DNA of 11,110 bases from Pseudomonadota bacterium (GTDB taxonomy: Bacteria; Pseudomonadota; Gammaproteobacteria; Xanthomonadales; Xanthomonadaceae). This document shows, one piece after another, positions 1-6,109 of this stretch; the first letter of the stretch is position 1; the number at the start of each line of letters is the position of its first letter. The notes under the pieces were generated by a model. The model saw nothing but the letters and a program-made list of their open reading frames with translations, did no database searches and had not been told where the DNA came from. The stretch is from positions 1-11,110 of the forward strand of contig JAEWNY010000026.1 in assembly GCA_023461075.1 (NCBI GenBank), written 5' to 3'. Both the position numbers and the translations under genes were made by a program.

Positions 1-642
1 CTTCTCCAGCTGCTGCACGTCCAGCTCGCCATCGACGAAACCGACCAGCATCTCCAGGCGTTCGCCGGTGTCGAGGGTTTCCAGCAGTTTCTGCTTGTCG
101 GCCAGGCGCACGCCCAGGTGCGCGGCGACGGTGTCGGCGAAGCGTTCCGGCTCGTCGATGCCGGACAGGGTCTGGATCAGCTCGGGCGGCAGCTTGCGGT
201 TGGACTTGACGTATTCCTCGAACAGACCGAGCAACGAACGCGCGATCGCCTCCAGCTCGCGGCCGTCGCGGGCGTTCTGCTCCGGCAATTCGTCGACTTC
301 GGCCATCAGCGCGCCATCGCGCTCGCTGAAGTCGGACACGCGCGCGCGGCCCACGCCTTCGACCAGCACCTTGATGGTGCCATCGGGCAGCTTGAGCAGT
401 TGCAGCACGGTGGCGAGCGCGCCGACTTCATAGACGTCATCGGCGCCTGGATCATCGGTTTCGGCCGACTTCTGCGCGACCAGCACGATGCGCTTGTCGG
501 CCTCCATCGCCATCTCAAGCGCGCGGATCGACTTGTCGCGACCGACGAACAGCGGGATCACCATGTGCGGAAACACCACCACGTCGCGCAAAGGCAGAAC
601 CGGCAACACGGCGCGCGGGATGAGGCTGTCCTGTTCGGTCAT
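1..642 (-). CDS. lon: ATP-dependent protease Lon, N-terminal part (gene runs off the left edge)
   Basis: Only the first 214 codons lie in the window. Lon is a cytoplasmic homo-hexameric AAA+ serine protease that degrades misfolded proteins and short-lived regulators. The visible part is the Lon N-terminal substrate-recognition domain (from about residue 12 onward), recognised by the hallmark opening LPVLPLRDVVVFPHMVIPLF at residues 13-32. It continues through EVGALATVLQLLKLPDGTIK and VLVEGVGRARV. The AAA+ module and the Ser-Lys protease domain would lie beyond position 1. The start is the ATG at 642, preceded by GGAG about 10 bases upstream. It follows clpX on the same strand, but a terminator and a heat-shock-like promoter lie between them, so it is probably transcribed on its own as well. 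The frame is open to the window edge with no sign of damage. Confidence 0.97.
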   Translation of the reverse strand, partial: MTEQDSLIPRAVLPVLPLRDVVVFPHMVIPLFVGRDKSIRALEMAMEADKRIVLVAQKSAETDDPGADDVYEVGALATVLQLLKLPDGTIKVLVEGVGRARVSDFSERDGALMAEVDELPEQNARDGRELEAIARSLLGLFEEYVKSNRKLPPELIQTLSGIDEPERFADTVAAHLGVRLADKQKLLETLDTGERLEMLVGFVDGELDVQQLEK

Positions 643-688
643 CTTTCTTCTTCTCCGGTGAAAACTTGGGGCGAACCCACGGCTTCCT

Positions 689-717
689 TTATGGGGGTGA
701 CGCGGCGATCCCGCAAG
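689..717 (-). promoter_or_regulatory. Putative sigma-32 (heat-shock) promoter of lon
   Basis: Read on the minus strand, CTTGCG (717-712) is followed after 15 bases by CCCCATAA (696-689). The known RpoH promoter pattern is CTTGAA, 13-17 bases, CCCCATnT, so the -10 part matches well and the -35 part matches in its first four bases. Transcription would begin near 682, about 40 bases before the lon ATG. Its position just downstream of the clpX terminator suits an independent lon promoter, and lon is a classical RpoH target in other proteobacteria. The assignment is inferred from the match and its location. Confidence 0.6.
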
Positions 718-739
718 CGCCGCGCATCCCCTTCCAACG

Positions 740-764
740 AAAAACCCCGGCGCGGGCCGGGGTT
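740..764 (-). terminator. Rho-independent terminator after clpX
   Basis: A perfect 9-bp stem, AACCCCGGC (743-751) with GCCGGGGTT (756-764), closes a 4-base loop. On the minus strand it runs into a tract of five T (744-740). It begins 10 bases after the clpX stop codon. It should end most transcripts of the tig-clpP-clpX unit before lon. Confidence 0.88.
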
Positions 765-774
765 GCGTTGGATT

Positions 775-2061
775 TCATTCACCCGATGCCTTGGGCATGG
801 CCGCCTCGGCCGGCGGGTTCTCGTAGATGACGAACGGGTCGGTCTTGTGCTCGATGACCGACTCGTCGACCACCACCTTGCTCACGTTCTCCATCGACGG
901 CAGGTCGTACATGGTGTCGAGCAGCACCGATTCGACGATGGTGCGCAGCCCGCGTGCGCCGGTCTTGCGCTTCAACGCTTTCTTCGCGATCGCCGAGAGC
1001 GCGTCCGGGCGGAACTCCAGTTCCACGCCTTCCATGTCGAAGAGTCGCTTGAACTGCTTGGTGATCGCGTTCTTCGGCTCGGTCAGGATCGAGATCAGCG
1101 CCGGCTCGTCCAGTTCCTCCAGCGTGGCGACCACCGGCAGGCGGCCGACGAACTCGGGGATCAGGCCGAATTTGATGAGATCTTCCGGTTCGACATCGGC
1201 CAGCACCTTGCCGATCTCGGCCTTGCGCTCGGACGATTTCACCTTGGCACCAAAGCCAATCCCGCCGGTATCCGTGCTGCGCTGCTGGATGATCTTGTCC
1301 AGGCCGGCGAACGCACCGCCGACGATGAACAGGATGTTGCGCGTATCGACCTGCAGGAACTCCTGCTGCGGATGCTTGCGCCCGCCCTGCGGCGGCACGC
1401 TGGCGATGGTGCCTTCGATCAGCTTGAGCAGCGCCTGCTGCACGCCCTCGCCGGAGACATCGCGGGTGATCGAGGGGTTCTCGCTCTTGCGCGAGATCTT
1501 GTCGATCTCGTCGATGTAGACGATGCCGTGCTGCGCCTTGTCGACATCGTAGTCGCACTTCTGCAGCAGCTTCTGGATGATGTTCTCGACATCCTCGCCG
1601 ACGTAGCCGGCCTCGGTCAGCGTCGTCGCATCGGCCATGGTGAACGGCACGTTGAGCAGCCTGGCGAGGGTCTCGGCCAGCAGGGTCTTGCCCGAGCCGG
1701 TCGGCCCGACCAGCAGGATGTTGGACTTGGCGAGCTCCACATCGTCCGACTTCTGCCGGCTCTCGATACGCTTGTAATGGTTGTAGACCGCAACGGCCAG
1801 CGTCTTCTTGGCGCGCTGCTGGCCGATCACGTACTGGTCGAGGACCTCGAGGATTTCCTTGGGCTTGGGCAGCGCGCTGCGCGCGGTCTGCGACTTCTCG
1901 GTCAGTTCCTCGCGGATGATGTCGTTGCACAGGTCCACGCACTCGTCGCAGATGAAGACGCTCGGGCCCGCGATGAGCTTGCGGACCTCGTGCTGGCTCT
2001 TCCCGCAGAACGAGCAGTACAGGATCTTGGTGGCGTCGCCTTGGCGGCGGTCTTCGGTCAT
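775..2061 (-). CDS. clpX: ATP-dependent Clp protease ATP-binding subunit ClpX
   Basis: ClpX is the AAA+ unfoldase that recognises tagged substrates, unfolds them and feeds them into the ClpP barrel. The 428-residue length is normal. An N-terminal zinc-binding domain carries Cys16, Cys19, Cys38 and Cys41. The AAA+ module shows Walker A GPTGSGKT (119-126), pore-1 loop GYVG (152-155), Walker B VYIDEID (181-187), an RKH pore-2 loop (228-230), the IGF ClpP-docking loop (268-270), the arginine finger Arg307 in EFVGR and sensor-2 GARGLR (368-373). All key residues are present, so it should be fully active with ClpP. The start is the ATG at 2061, with a weak GGA about 8 bases upstream. It lies 114 bases downstream of clpP on the same strand, with a hairpin in the gap, and is followed by a clear terminator. 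Confidence 0.98.
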   Translation of the reverse strand: MTEDRRQGDATKILYCSFCGKSQHEVRKLIAGPSVFICDECVDLCNDIIREELTEKSQTARSALPKPKEILEVLDQYVIGQQRAKKTLAVAVYNHYKRIESRQKSDDVELAKSNILLVGPTGSGKTLLAETLARLLNVPFTMADATTLTEAGYVGEDVENIIQKLLQKCDYDVDKAQHGIVYIDEIDKISRKSENPSITRDVSGEGVQQALLKLIEGTIASVPPQGGRKHPQQEFLQVDTRNILFIVGGAFAGLDKIIQQRSTDTGGIGFGAKVKSSERKAEIGKVLADVEPEDLIKFGLIPEFVGRLPVVATLEELDEPALISILTEPKNAITKQFKRLFDMEGVELEFRPDALSAIAKKALKRKTGARGLRTIVESVLLDTMYDLPSMENVSKVVVDESVIEHKTDPFVIYENPPAEAAMPKASGE

Positions 2062-2125
2062 CGTGTATTCCGTGGCGCGATTCGCGTGAAAAGTTCGTTA
2101 AACGGGCCGGTTACCCGAGAATAGC

Positions 2126-2152
2126 ACAGGCCCGGCGGGTGGCCGGGCCTGT
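2126..2152 (-). terminator. Strong hairpin between clpP and clpX (possible weak terminator)
   Basis: A perfect 11-bp GC-rich stem, ACAGGCCCGGC (2126-2136) with GCCGGGCCTGT (2142-2152), closes a 5-base loop. It starts 23 bases after the clpP stop codon. On the minus strand the following bases are GTGCTATTCT with no real U-tract, so it may only attenuate transcription or protect the clpP mRNA end. The hairpin is certain from sequence; the terminator role is a guess. Confidence 0.45.
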
Positions 2153-2175
2153 CGTTATGACAACGATTTCAGCCG

Positions 2176-2805
2176 TTAGTTCGGCTGGATGGAGTCTTCC
2201 GGGCGGCGTTCCAGCACGCGGTCGACCAAGCCGTAATCGCGTGCGGCCTCGGCCGACTTGAAGTTGTCGCGCTCGGTGTCGCGGGCAATGGTTTCCAGCG
2301 ACTGGCCGGTGTGCTTGGCGAGGATCTCGTTCAGGCGCTGGCGAAGCGTCAGGATCTCGCGGGCGTGGATGTCGATGTCGGTCGCCTGGCCCTGGAAGCC
2401 GCCGAGCGGCTGGTGGATCATGACGCGCGAGTTGGGCAGCGCGTAACGCTTGCCCGGAGCACCGGAGGCCAGCAGCAGGGCACCCATCGAGGCGGCTTGA
2501 CCAATACAGGTGGTCGAGACGTCCGGCTTGATGAACTGCATGGTGTCGTAGATCGCGAGGCCTGCAGTCACTATCCCGCCCGGCGAGTTGATGTAGATAC
2601 TGATCTCCTTCTCCGGGTTCTCCGCTTCCAGAAACAGCAGCTGGGCGACGATGACGTTGGCCATGTGGTCGTCGATCGGGCCGACCATGAAGATCAGCCG
2701 CTCCTTCAGCAGGCGCGAATAGATGTCGTAGGCGCGCTCGCCGCGGCTGGTCTGCTCGACCACCATCGGCACCAGGTTCAGGGCTTTCGTCTCAAGGCTG
2801 CTCAT
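2176..2805 (-). CDS. clpP: ATP-dependent Clp protease proteolytic subunit ClpP
   Basis: ClpP forms the tetradecameric serine-protease chamber that degrades proteins delivered by ClpX or ClpA. The 209-residue length is close to that of the Escherichia coli enzyme. The catalytic triad is visible: Ser106 in GQAASMGA, His131 in MIHQP, and Asp180 in DTERDN. YINSPGG (71-77) carries the oxyanion-hole glycines. By family knowledge a short N-terminal propeptide is removed; the strongly conserved part here begins around residue 12 (VPMVVEQTSRGERAYDIYSR). The start is the ATG at 2805, with GGAG 5 bases upstream. Only 24 bases separate it from tig upstream, so the two are surely co-transcribed. clpX follows downstream, the usual order for this cluster. 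Confidence 0.98.
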   Translation of the reverse strand: MSSLETKALNLVPMVVEQTSRGERAYDIYSRLLKERLIFMVGPIDDHMANVIVAQLLFLEAENPEKEISIYINSPGGIVTAGLAIYDTMQFIKPDVSTTCIGQAASMGALLLASGAPGKRYALPNSRVMIHQPLGGFQGQATDIDIHAREILTLRQRLNEILAKHTGQSLETIARDTERDNFKSAEAARDYGLVDRVLERRPEDSIQPN

Positions 2806-2829
2806 GCGGGCTCCGGGGTTGGGACGCCA

Positions 2830-4128
2830 TCATTCGGGTCGGATGGCGTCCTGGAAGGACAGCGGCTGCTCGGTGTGCTGGGCCTGCTCGGCGATCCAAT
2901 CGGTCACCTGCTCTTCCATCACGCGGTTCTGCAGTCCCTGCAGGAGTTGGGGATCGTTGCGGTACAACTCAATGACCTGGTCCGGTTCCTCGTAGGTCGA
3001 GGCGATCAGGCGCATCGTCTCCATCAAACGGCCGCGGTCGAGCTGCAGCTTGTTGCGGCGGGCGACCTCGCCGGTGAACAGCGCGATCAACACGCGCTTG
3101 CCGGCGGCGTCCATGAACTGCGCCGGGTCGGCATCGAACTGCTGGCCCTGCTCGCGCGCCTGCTGGCGGGCGTTGTCGGCCATGGCCTGCGCCTCCTGCT
3201 CGATGAGCTTGGGCGGCATGGTGATATTGGAGTAGTTGGCGATGATCTCCTCGCCCACCGCGCGGCGCAGCCGGTACATCAGCGCGCCCTTCAGTTCGCG
3301 CTCCAAGTTGCTGCGGATCTCGTTGCGGAACTGCTCCGCCTCGCCGCTCTTCACGCCGAAGCTGCGGATGAAGCCGTGGTTGACTTCCGGCAGCTGCGGC
3401 TCGGCCACCTGCACGGCCTTGAGGTTGACATTGGCGGTCTTGCCGGCCAGCGCCGAGACCGGCCACTCCGCCGGGAACGCGACCTGGGCGGTCTTCTCGT
3501 CACCGGCCTTGAGGCCCGCCAGCTCCGCCTCGATCGTCGGGAACAGCATGCCGCTGCCGATCACCGTCGAGCCGCGTTCGCTGCCTTCGGTCGGCAGGCG
3601 CACGCCATCGGCTTCGGTCCACATCTCGACATCGACCAGATCGCCTTCCTTCGCCTCGCGCTCGACCGGCGACCAGCTGCGGCGCTGCTCGCGCAGGTTC
3701 TCGATCATGCGGTCGATGTCGGCGTCTTCGACGTTTGAAGTGTTGCGGGTGACGTTGAGCTTGGGCAGGTCGATCTCGCCGAACTCCGGCACCACCTCGA
3801 AATCGGCGACATAGGCGATCTCGCCCTCGCCGGCGGTTTCATCCGACGGCTCGATGCGCGGGCTGCCGGCGATCTGGAAAGTCTCGTCCTTCAGCGCGTT
3901 GCCGAAGCCCTCGCGCAGCAGGCCGTCGAGGATCTCCGCACGCACCTGAGGGCCGAAGCGCTTCTCGATCACGCTGGTCGGCACCTTGCCGGGCCGGAAG
4001 CCCTTGATGCGGGCATCGCGCGCGATCTCGCGCAGGCGGCTGCCGACACGGCTGTCGAGGTCGGCCGAGGGGACGCGGAACACCACGCGACGGCCAAGGT
4101 CGCCGGTGGATTCGATCGAAACCTGCAT
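2830..4128 (-). CDS. tig: Trigger factor (ribosome-associated chaperone)
   Basis: Trigger factor binds the ribosome exit tunnel and shields nascent chains. The product is 432 residues, normal for the family. The N-terminal ribosome-binding domain carries the signature GFRPGKVP at 43-50. A FKBP-like domain spans about 158-243 and the C-terminal chaperone arms follow, ending in an EEQVTDWIAEQAQ region. The reading frame is open upstream to 4284, but the start is the ATG at 4128 because AGGAG lies 5 bases before it and homology begins there (MQVSIES). The FKBP-like domain is divergent: aromatic pocket positions of the Escherichia coli protein are replaced (for example Ile199 in FPTIEA where PGFED is expected), so prolyl isomerase activity may be weak or absent. 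It heads the tig-clpP-clpX unit, coupling folding to degradation. Confidence 0.97.
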   Translation of the reverse strand: MQVSIESTGDLGRRVVFRVPSADLDSRVGSRLREIARDARIKGFRPGKVPTSVIEKRFGPQVRAEILDGLLREGFGNALKDETFQIAGSPRIEPSDETAGEGEIAYVADFEVVPEFGEIDLPKLNVTRNTSNVEDADIDRMIENLREQRRSWSPVEREAKEGDLVDVEMWTEADGVRLPTEGSERGSTVIGSGMLFPTIEAELAGLKAGDEKTAQVAFPAEWPVSALAGKTANVNLKAVQVAEPQLPEVNHGFIRSFGVKSGEAEQFRNEIRSNLERELKGALMYRLRRAVGEEIIANYSNITMPPKLIEQEAQAMADNARQQAREQGQQFDADPAQFMDAAGKRVLIALFTGEVARRNKLQLDRGRLMETMRLIASTYEEPDQVIELYRNDPQLLQGLQNRVMEEQVTDWIAEQAQHTEQPLSFQDAIRPE

Positions 4129-4256
4129 ACACACTCCTGCCACCTGCTCGCCGGTGGTCTTTGTCGATGGTTGTCCGGTGGCGCCGGAAGCCCGGTCGCC
4201 GAACGGATTAGTTTCGCCGATTTCTCCCGCCCACGCCAGCCGGAGGCGCCCTTGGT
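4129..4256. other. Leader region between tig and the tRNA promoter
   Basis: This stretch must hold the minus-strand promoter of tig, divergent from the tRNA promoter. I found no convincing -35/-10 pair for tig; the only A+T-rich patch is around 4203-4216 (read as CGAAACTAATCC on the minus strand). Apart from the tig ribosome-binding site at its left edge I see nothing else. The open frames crossing it are not supported as genes. Confidence 0.4.
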
Positions 4257-4285
4257 TTGACAGCGCCGGGGCCGCGCCCGACAAT
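4257..4285 (+). promoter_or_regulatory. Sigma-70 promoter of the tRNA cluster
   Basis: A perfect -35 box TTGACA (4257-4262) is followed after exactly 17 bases by GACAAT (4280-4285), a four-of-six match to the -10 consensus. The next bases are GCACGGCC, a GC-rich discriminator of the kind seen at stringently controlled stable-RNA promoters. Transcription should begin near 4292, about 45 bases before tRNA-Pro, leaving a 5' leader to be removed by RNase P. Confidence 0.8.
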
Positions 4286-4336
4286 GCACGGCCTTCGTGG
4301 CATCGACGCGATGCGACGGCAAGACCGGCGATCCGG

Positions 4337-4413
4337 CGGGGTATAGCGCAGTCTGGTAGCGCGCCTGCTTTGGGAGCAGGATGTCGGGGGTTCGAATCCC
4401 TCTACCCCGACCA
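4337..4413 (+). tRNA. tRNA-Pro (anticodon UGG)
   Basis: A 77-base cloverleaf. The acceptor stem CGGGGTA pairs with TACCCCG, with discriminator A and an encoded CCA. The anticodon stem CCTGC/GCAGG encloses the loop TTTGGGA, giving anticodon TGG. The T-arm contains GGTTCGAATCC. It is first in the cluster behind the TTGACA promoter. Its UGG anticodon can read most or all proline codons. Confidence 0.97.
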
Positions 4414-4459
4414 TCTTTCCGGCCCTGCTTCAAACGCGACGATGCGACATCCGAACCGG

Positions 4460-4536
4460 GCGCCCGTAGCTCAATCGGATAGAGCACCGGCCTTCTAAGC
4501 CGGTGGTTGCAGGTTCGATTCCTGCCGGGCGCGCCA
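4460..4536 (+). tRNA. tRNA-Arg (anticodon UCU)
   Basis: A 77-base cloverleaf. The acceptor stem GCGCCCG pairs with CGGGCGC, with discriminator G and an encoded CCA. The anticodon stem CCGGC/GCCGG encloses CTTCTAA, so the anticodon is TCT, reading AGA and AGG. These codons should be rare in a genome this GC-rich. It lies 46 bases after tRNA-Pro with no promoter or terminator visible between them. Confidence 0.97.
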
Positions 4537-4567
4537 GCCTCCGGGGATCGAAGGCGACGCTTCAATG

Positions 4568-4644
4568 GTGGCTGTAGCTCAGTTGGTTAGAGTACTGGAT
4601 TGTGATTCCAGTGGTCGGGGGTTCGAATCCCCTCAGCCACCCCA
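4568..4644 (+). tRNA. tRNA-His (anticodon GUG)
   Basis: A 77-base cloverleaf. The acceptor stem GTGGCTG pairs with CAGCCAC, with discriminator C73 and an encoded CCA. The base before it (4567) is G, supplying the extra G-1 that pairs with C73 and is diagnostic of histidine tRNA. The anticodon stem CTGGA/TCCAG encloses TTGTGAT, giving GTG. It is third in the cluster, 31 bases after tRNA-Arg. Confidence 0.97.
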
Positions 4645-4656
4645 TTTCGAGGGGAT

Positions 4657-4686
4657 TTGCGATGGGGCCGCCGGCTCCGTTACAAT
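4657..4686 (+). promoter_or_regulatory. Internal promoter for tRNA-Lys
   Basis: TTGCGA (4657-4662) and TACAAT (4681-4686) are 18 bases apart. The -10 matches five of six consensus bases and the -35 four of six. Transcription would start near 4693, only about 3 bases before the mature tRNA-Lys end. The promoter sits in the otherwise unexplained gap between tRNA-His and tRNA-Lys. Confidence 0.65.
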
Positions 4687-4695
4687 TTCCCGCTC

Positions 4696-4771
4696 GGGCC
4701 GTTAGCTCAGTTGGTAGAGCAGTTGACTCTTAATCAATAGGTCCAAGGTTCGAATCCTTGACGGCCCACCA
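4696..4771 (+). tRNA. tRNA-Lys (anticodon CUU)
   Basis: A 76-base cloverleaf. The acceptor stem GGGCCGT pairs with ACGGCCC, with discriminator A and an encoded CCA. The anticodon stem GTTGA/TCAAT (outer pair G-U) encloses CTCTTAA, so the anticodon is CTT, which reads only AAG. This is the less common lysine isoacceptor; a UUU species that reads AAA must be encoded elsewhere. A probable own promoter precedes it and a terminator follows. Confidence 0.96.
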
Positions 4772-4779
4772 AACCCGAG

Positions 4780-4808
4780 AAACCCGGCCTTGCGCCGGGT
4801 TTTCTTTT
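4780..4808 (+). terminator. Rho-independent terminator after tRNA-Lys
   Basis: The stem AACCCGGC (4781-4788) pairs with GCCGGGTT (4794-4801) around a 5-base loop and is followed by TTCTTTT (4802-4808). It begins 9 bases after the CCA of tRNA-Lys, so it should end the Pro-Arg-His-Lys transcript. tRNA-Leu begins only 19 bases further on. Confidence 0.87.
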
Positions 4809-4827
4809 GGCATCATGCGTTGACATC

Positions 4828-4912
<85 letters not shown>

Positions 4913-4920
4913 GCCATGAC

Positions 4921-4946
4921 GAAAACGGGACGCCGAAGCGTCCCGT
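4921..4946 (-). terminator. Rho-independent terminator of the isocitrate dehydrogenase gene
   Basis: On the minus strand, ACGGGACGC (4946-4938) and GCGTCCCGT (4933-4925) form a perfect 9-bp stem closed by a TTCG tetraloop and followed by a TTTT run (4925-4922). It lies about 30 bases after the stop codon of the gene to its right. On the plus strand there is no U-tract, so it is not an intrinsic terminator for tRNA-Leu. Confidence 0.85.
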
Positions 4947-4975
4947 CCCGATGCGACATCGCGATGTCTTGCGTC

Positions 4976-5983
4976 TCAGATCCGTGACGCGATCGCCTCG
5001 GCAAAGCTCATGGTGTTGCCTTCGCCGCCCAGGTCGGGCGTGAGGTTGTCGCGCGCCTCGAGCGTGGCCACGATCGCCTTGCGCAGGCGGGCCGCATCCT
5101 CCGGCATGCCGAGGTGGTCGAGCATCTGCCCGGCGGCCAGCAGCAGCGCGCAGGGATTGGCGATGCCCTTGCCGGCGATGTCGGGAGCCGAGCCGTGCAC
5201 CGCTTCGAAGATCGCGCCGGTCTCGCCGATGTTGGCGCCCGGAGCGAGGCCGAGGCCGCCGACCAGGCCGGCACAGAGGTCGGAGATGATGTCGCCGAAC
5301 AGGTTGGTGGTGACGATGATGTCGAACTGCTCCGGCTTCATCACCAGCTGCATGCAGGTGTTGTCGACGATCATCTCGTTGCATTCGATCTCGGGGTACT
5401 GTGCGGCGACCTCGCGCGCGGTCTTGAGGAACAGGCCGCTGGTCGATTTGAGGATGTTGGCCTTGTGCACCACCGTCACCTTCTTGCGCCCGGTCTTGCG
5501 CGCCAGCTCGAACGCATAGCGGACGATGCGCTCGGAGCCCTTGTGGGTGATCTTCTGGATCAGGGTCGCGGTCTCGCCGTCGGCGCTGACCTGCTGGCCT
5601 TCGCCCGAATACGCGCCCTCGGTGTTCTCGCGCACGGTGATGAGGTCAACGCCGCTCGGGAAGCGCGACTTGGTGTTGGGGAAACTCTTGGCCGGGCGCA
5701 CGTTGGCGTACAGGTCGAAGTGGCGCCGCAGCTGCACGTTGATCGAGGAGAAGCCCTCGCCGACCGGCGTGGTCAACGGTGACTTCAACGCCACCTTGTT
5801 CTTGGCGATGGAATCCAGCGTCGCCTGCGGCAGCAGGTCGCCGTGCTTTTCCAGCGCCACCATGCCGGCGTCCGCTTCCTCGTACTTGAGGCCGAGCTTC
5901 ATCTGGTCGAGGACGTGCAGCGTGGCGGCCATGATTTCCGGGCCGATGCCGTCGCCGCGGATCACGGTGATGGTGTGGGTCAT
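4976..5983 (-). CDS. Isocitrate dehydrogenase (NAD-type)
   Basis: This enzyme oxidatively decarboxylates isocitrate to 2-oxoglutarate in the TCA cycle. The product is 335 residues, the short NAD-IDH/IPMDH-like form. By alignment to the Escherichia coli enzyme, the substrate residues are Ser80, Asn82, Arg86, Arg96, Arg118, Tyr125 and Lys174, with metal-binding Asp207, Asp231 and Asp235. SSIN (79-82) is the isocitrate-type phosphate-loop region, unlike isopropylmalate dehydrogenase. In HGSAPDIAGK (263-272), Asp268 and Ile269 occupy the positions of Lys344 and Tyr345 of NADP enzymes, pointing to NAD. The start is the ATG at 5983, with AGGA 9 bases upstream. It is transcribed alone or with the redox pair upstream; a TTCG-loop terminator follows. 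Homoisocitrate or tartrate dehydrogenase is less likely. Confidence 0.9.
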   Translation of the reverse strand: MTHTITVIRGDGIGPEIMAATLHVLDQMKLGLKYEEADAGMVALEKHGDLLPQATLDSIAKNKVALKSPLTTPVGEGFSSINVQLRRHFDLYANVRPAKSFPNTKSRFPSGVDLITVRENTEGAYSGEGQQVSADGETATLIQKITHKGSERIVRYAFELARKTGRKKVTVVHKANILKSTSGLFLKTAREVAAQYPEIECNEMIVDNTCMQLVMKPEQFDIIVTTNLFGDIISDLCAGLVGGLGLAPGANIGETGAIFEAVHGSAPDIAGKGIANPCALLLAAGQMLDHLGMPEDAARLRKAIVATLEARDNLTPDLGGEGNTMSFAEAIASRI

Positions 5984-6036
5984 GCGGGAGTTCCTGCGGT
6001 CGGGCCGACAAGCATCGGCGTGGGGTTCAGCCCACC

Positions 6037-6042
6037 ATTATG
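6037..6042 (-). promoter_or_regulatory. Probable -10 element of the isocitrate dehydrogenase promoter
   Basis: Read on the minus strand, CATAAT (6042-6037) matches five of six bases of the -10 consensus in an otherwise GC-rich 126-base gap. It would place the transcript start about 45 bases before the ATG at 5983. No good -35 hexamer is seen at 16-18 bases spacing, so an activator may be needed. Confidence 0.45.
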
Positions 6043-6109
6043 CCGCGTATGGTTGCCGCAGGCATGCGTGGATCATGCGCAAATGGTCGAAGCAGGGGCT
6101 TGCCGCGAG

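Noticed and set aside
118..2124. A 668-codon open frame on the plus strand antisense to lon and clpX
   Set aside because: It is a shadow of the GC-rich third codon positions of the minus-strand genes; lon and clpX show full domain motifs, whereas this frame has no recognisable domain and a His/Asp/Leu/Arg-rich composition typical of antisense frames.
4129..4284. Upstream extension of tig to an ATG at 4284
   Set aside because: The ATG at 4128 has AGGAG at ideal spacing and begins the conserved trigger factor sequence; the extension would also overlap the tRNA promoter.
3969..4565. A 198-codon minus-strand frame across the tRNA-Pro and tRNA-Arg genes and the tig start
   Set aside because: It reads antisense through two tRNA genes; the GRNRTCNHRLRRP-like peptide is a well-known artefact of translating tRNA complements.
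4820..4825. A perfect TTGACA just before tRNA-Leu
   Set aside because: It ends two bases before the mature tRNA, so a matching -10 would fall inside the tRNA; it cannot be its promoter and is probably chance.
6055..6080. A hairpin (GCATG/CATGC) as terminator after the CMD/AhpD-like gene
   Set aside because: Only five base pairs and no T-run on the minus strand; too weak to call.
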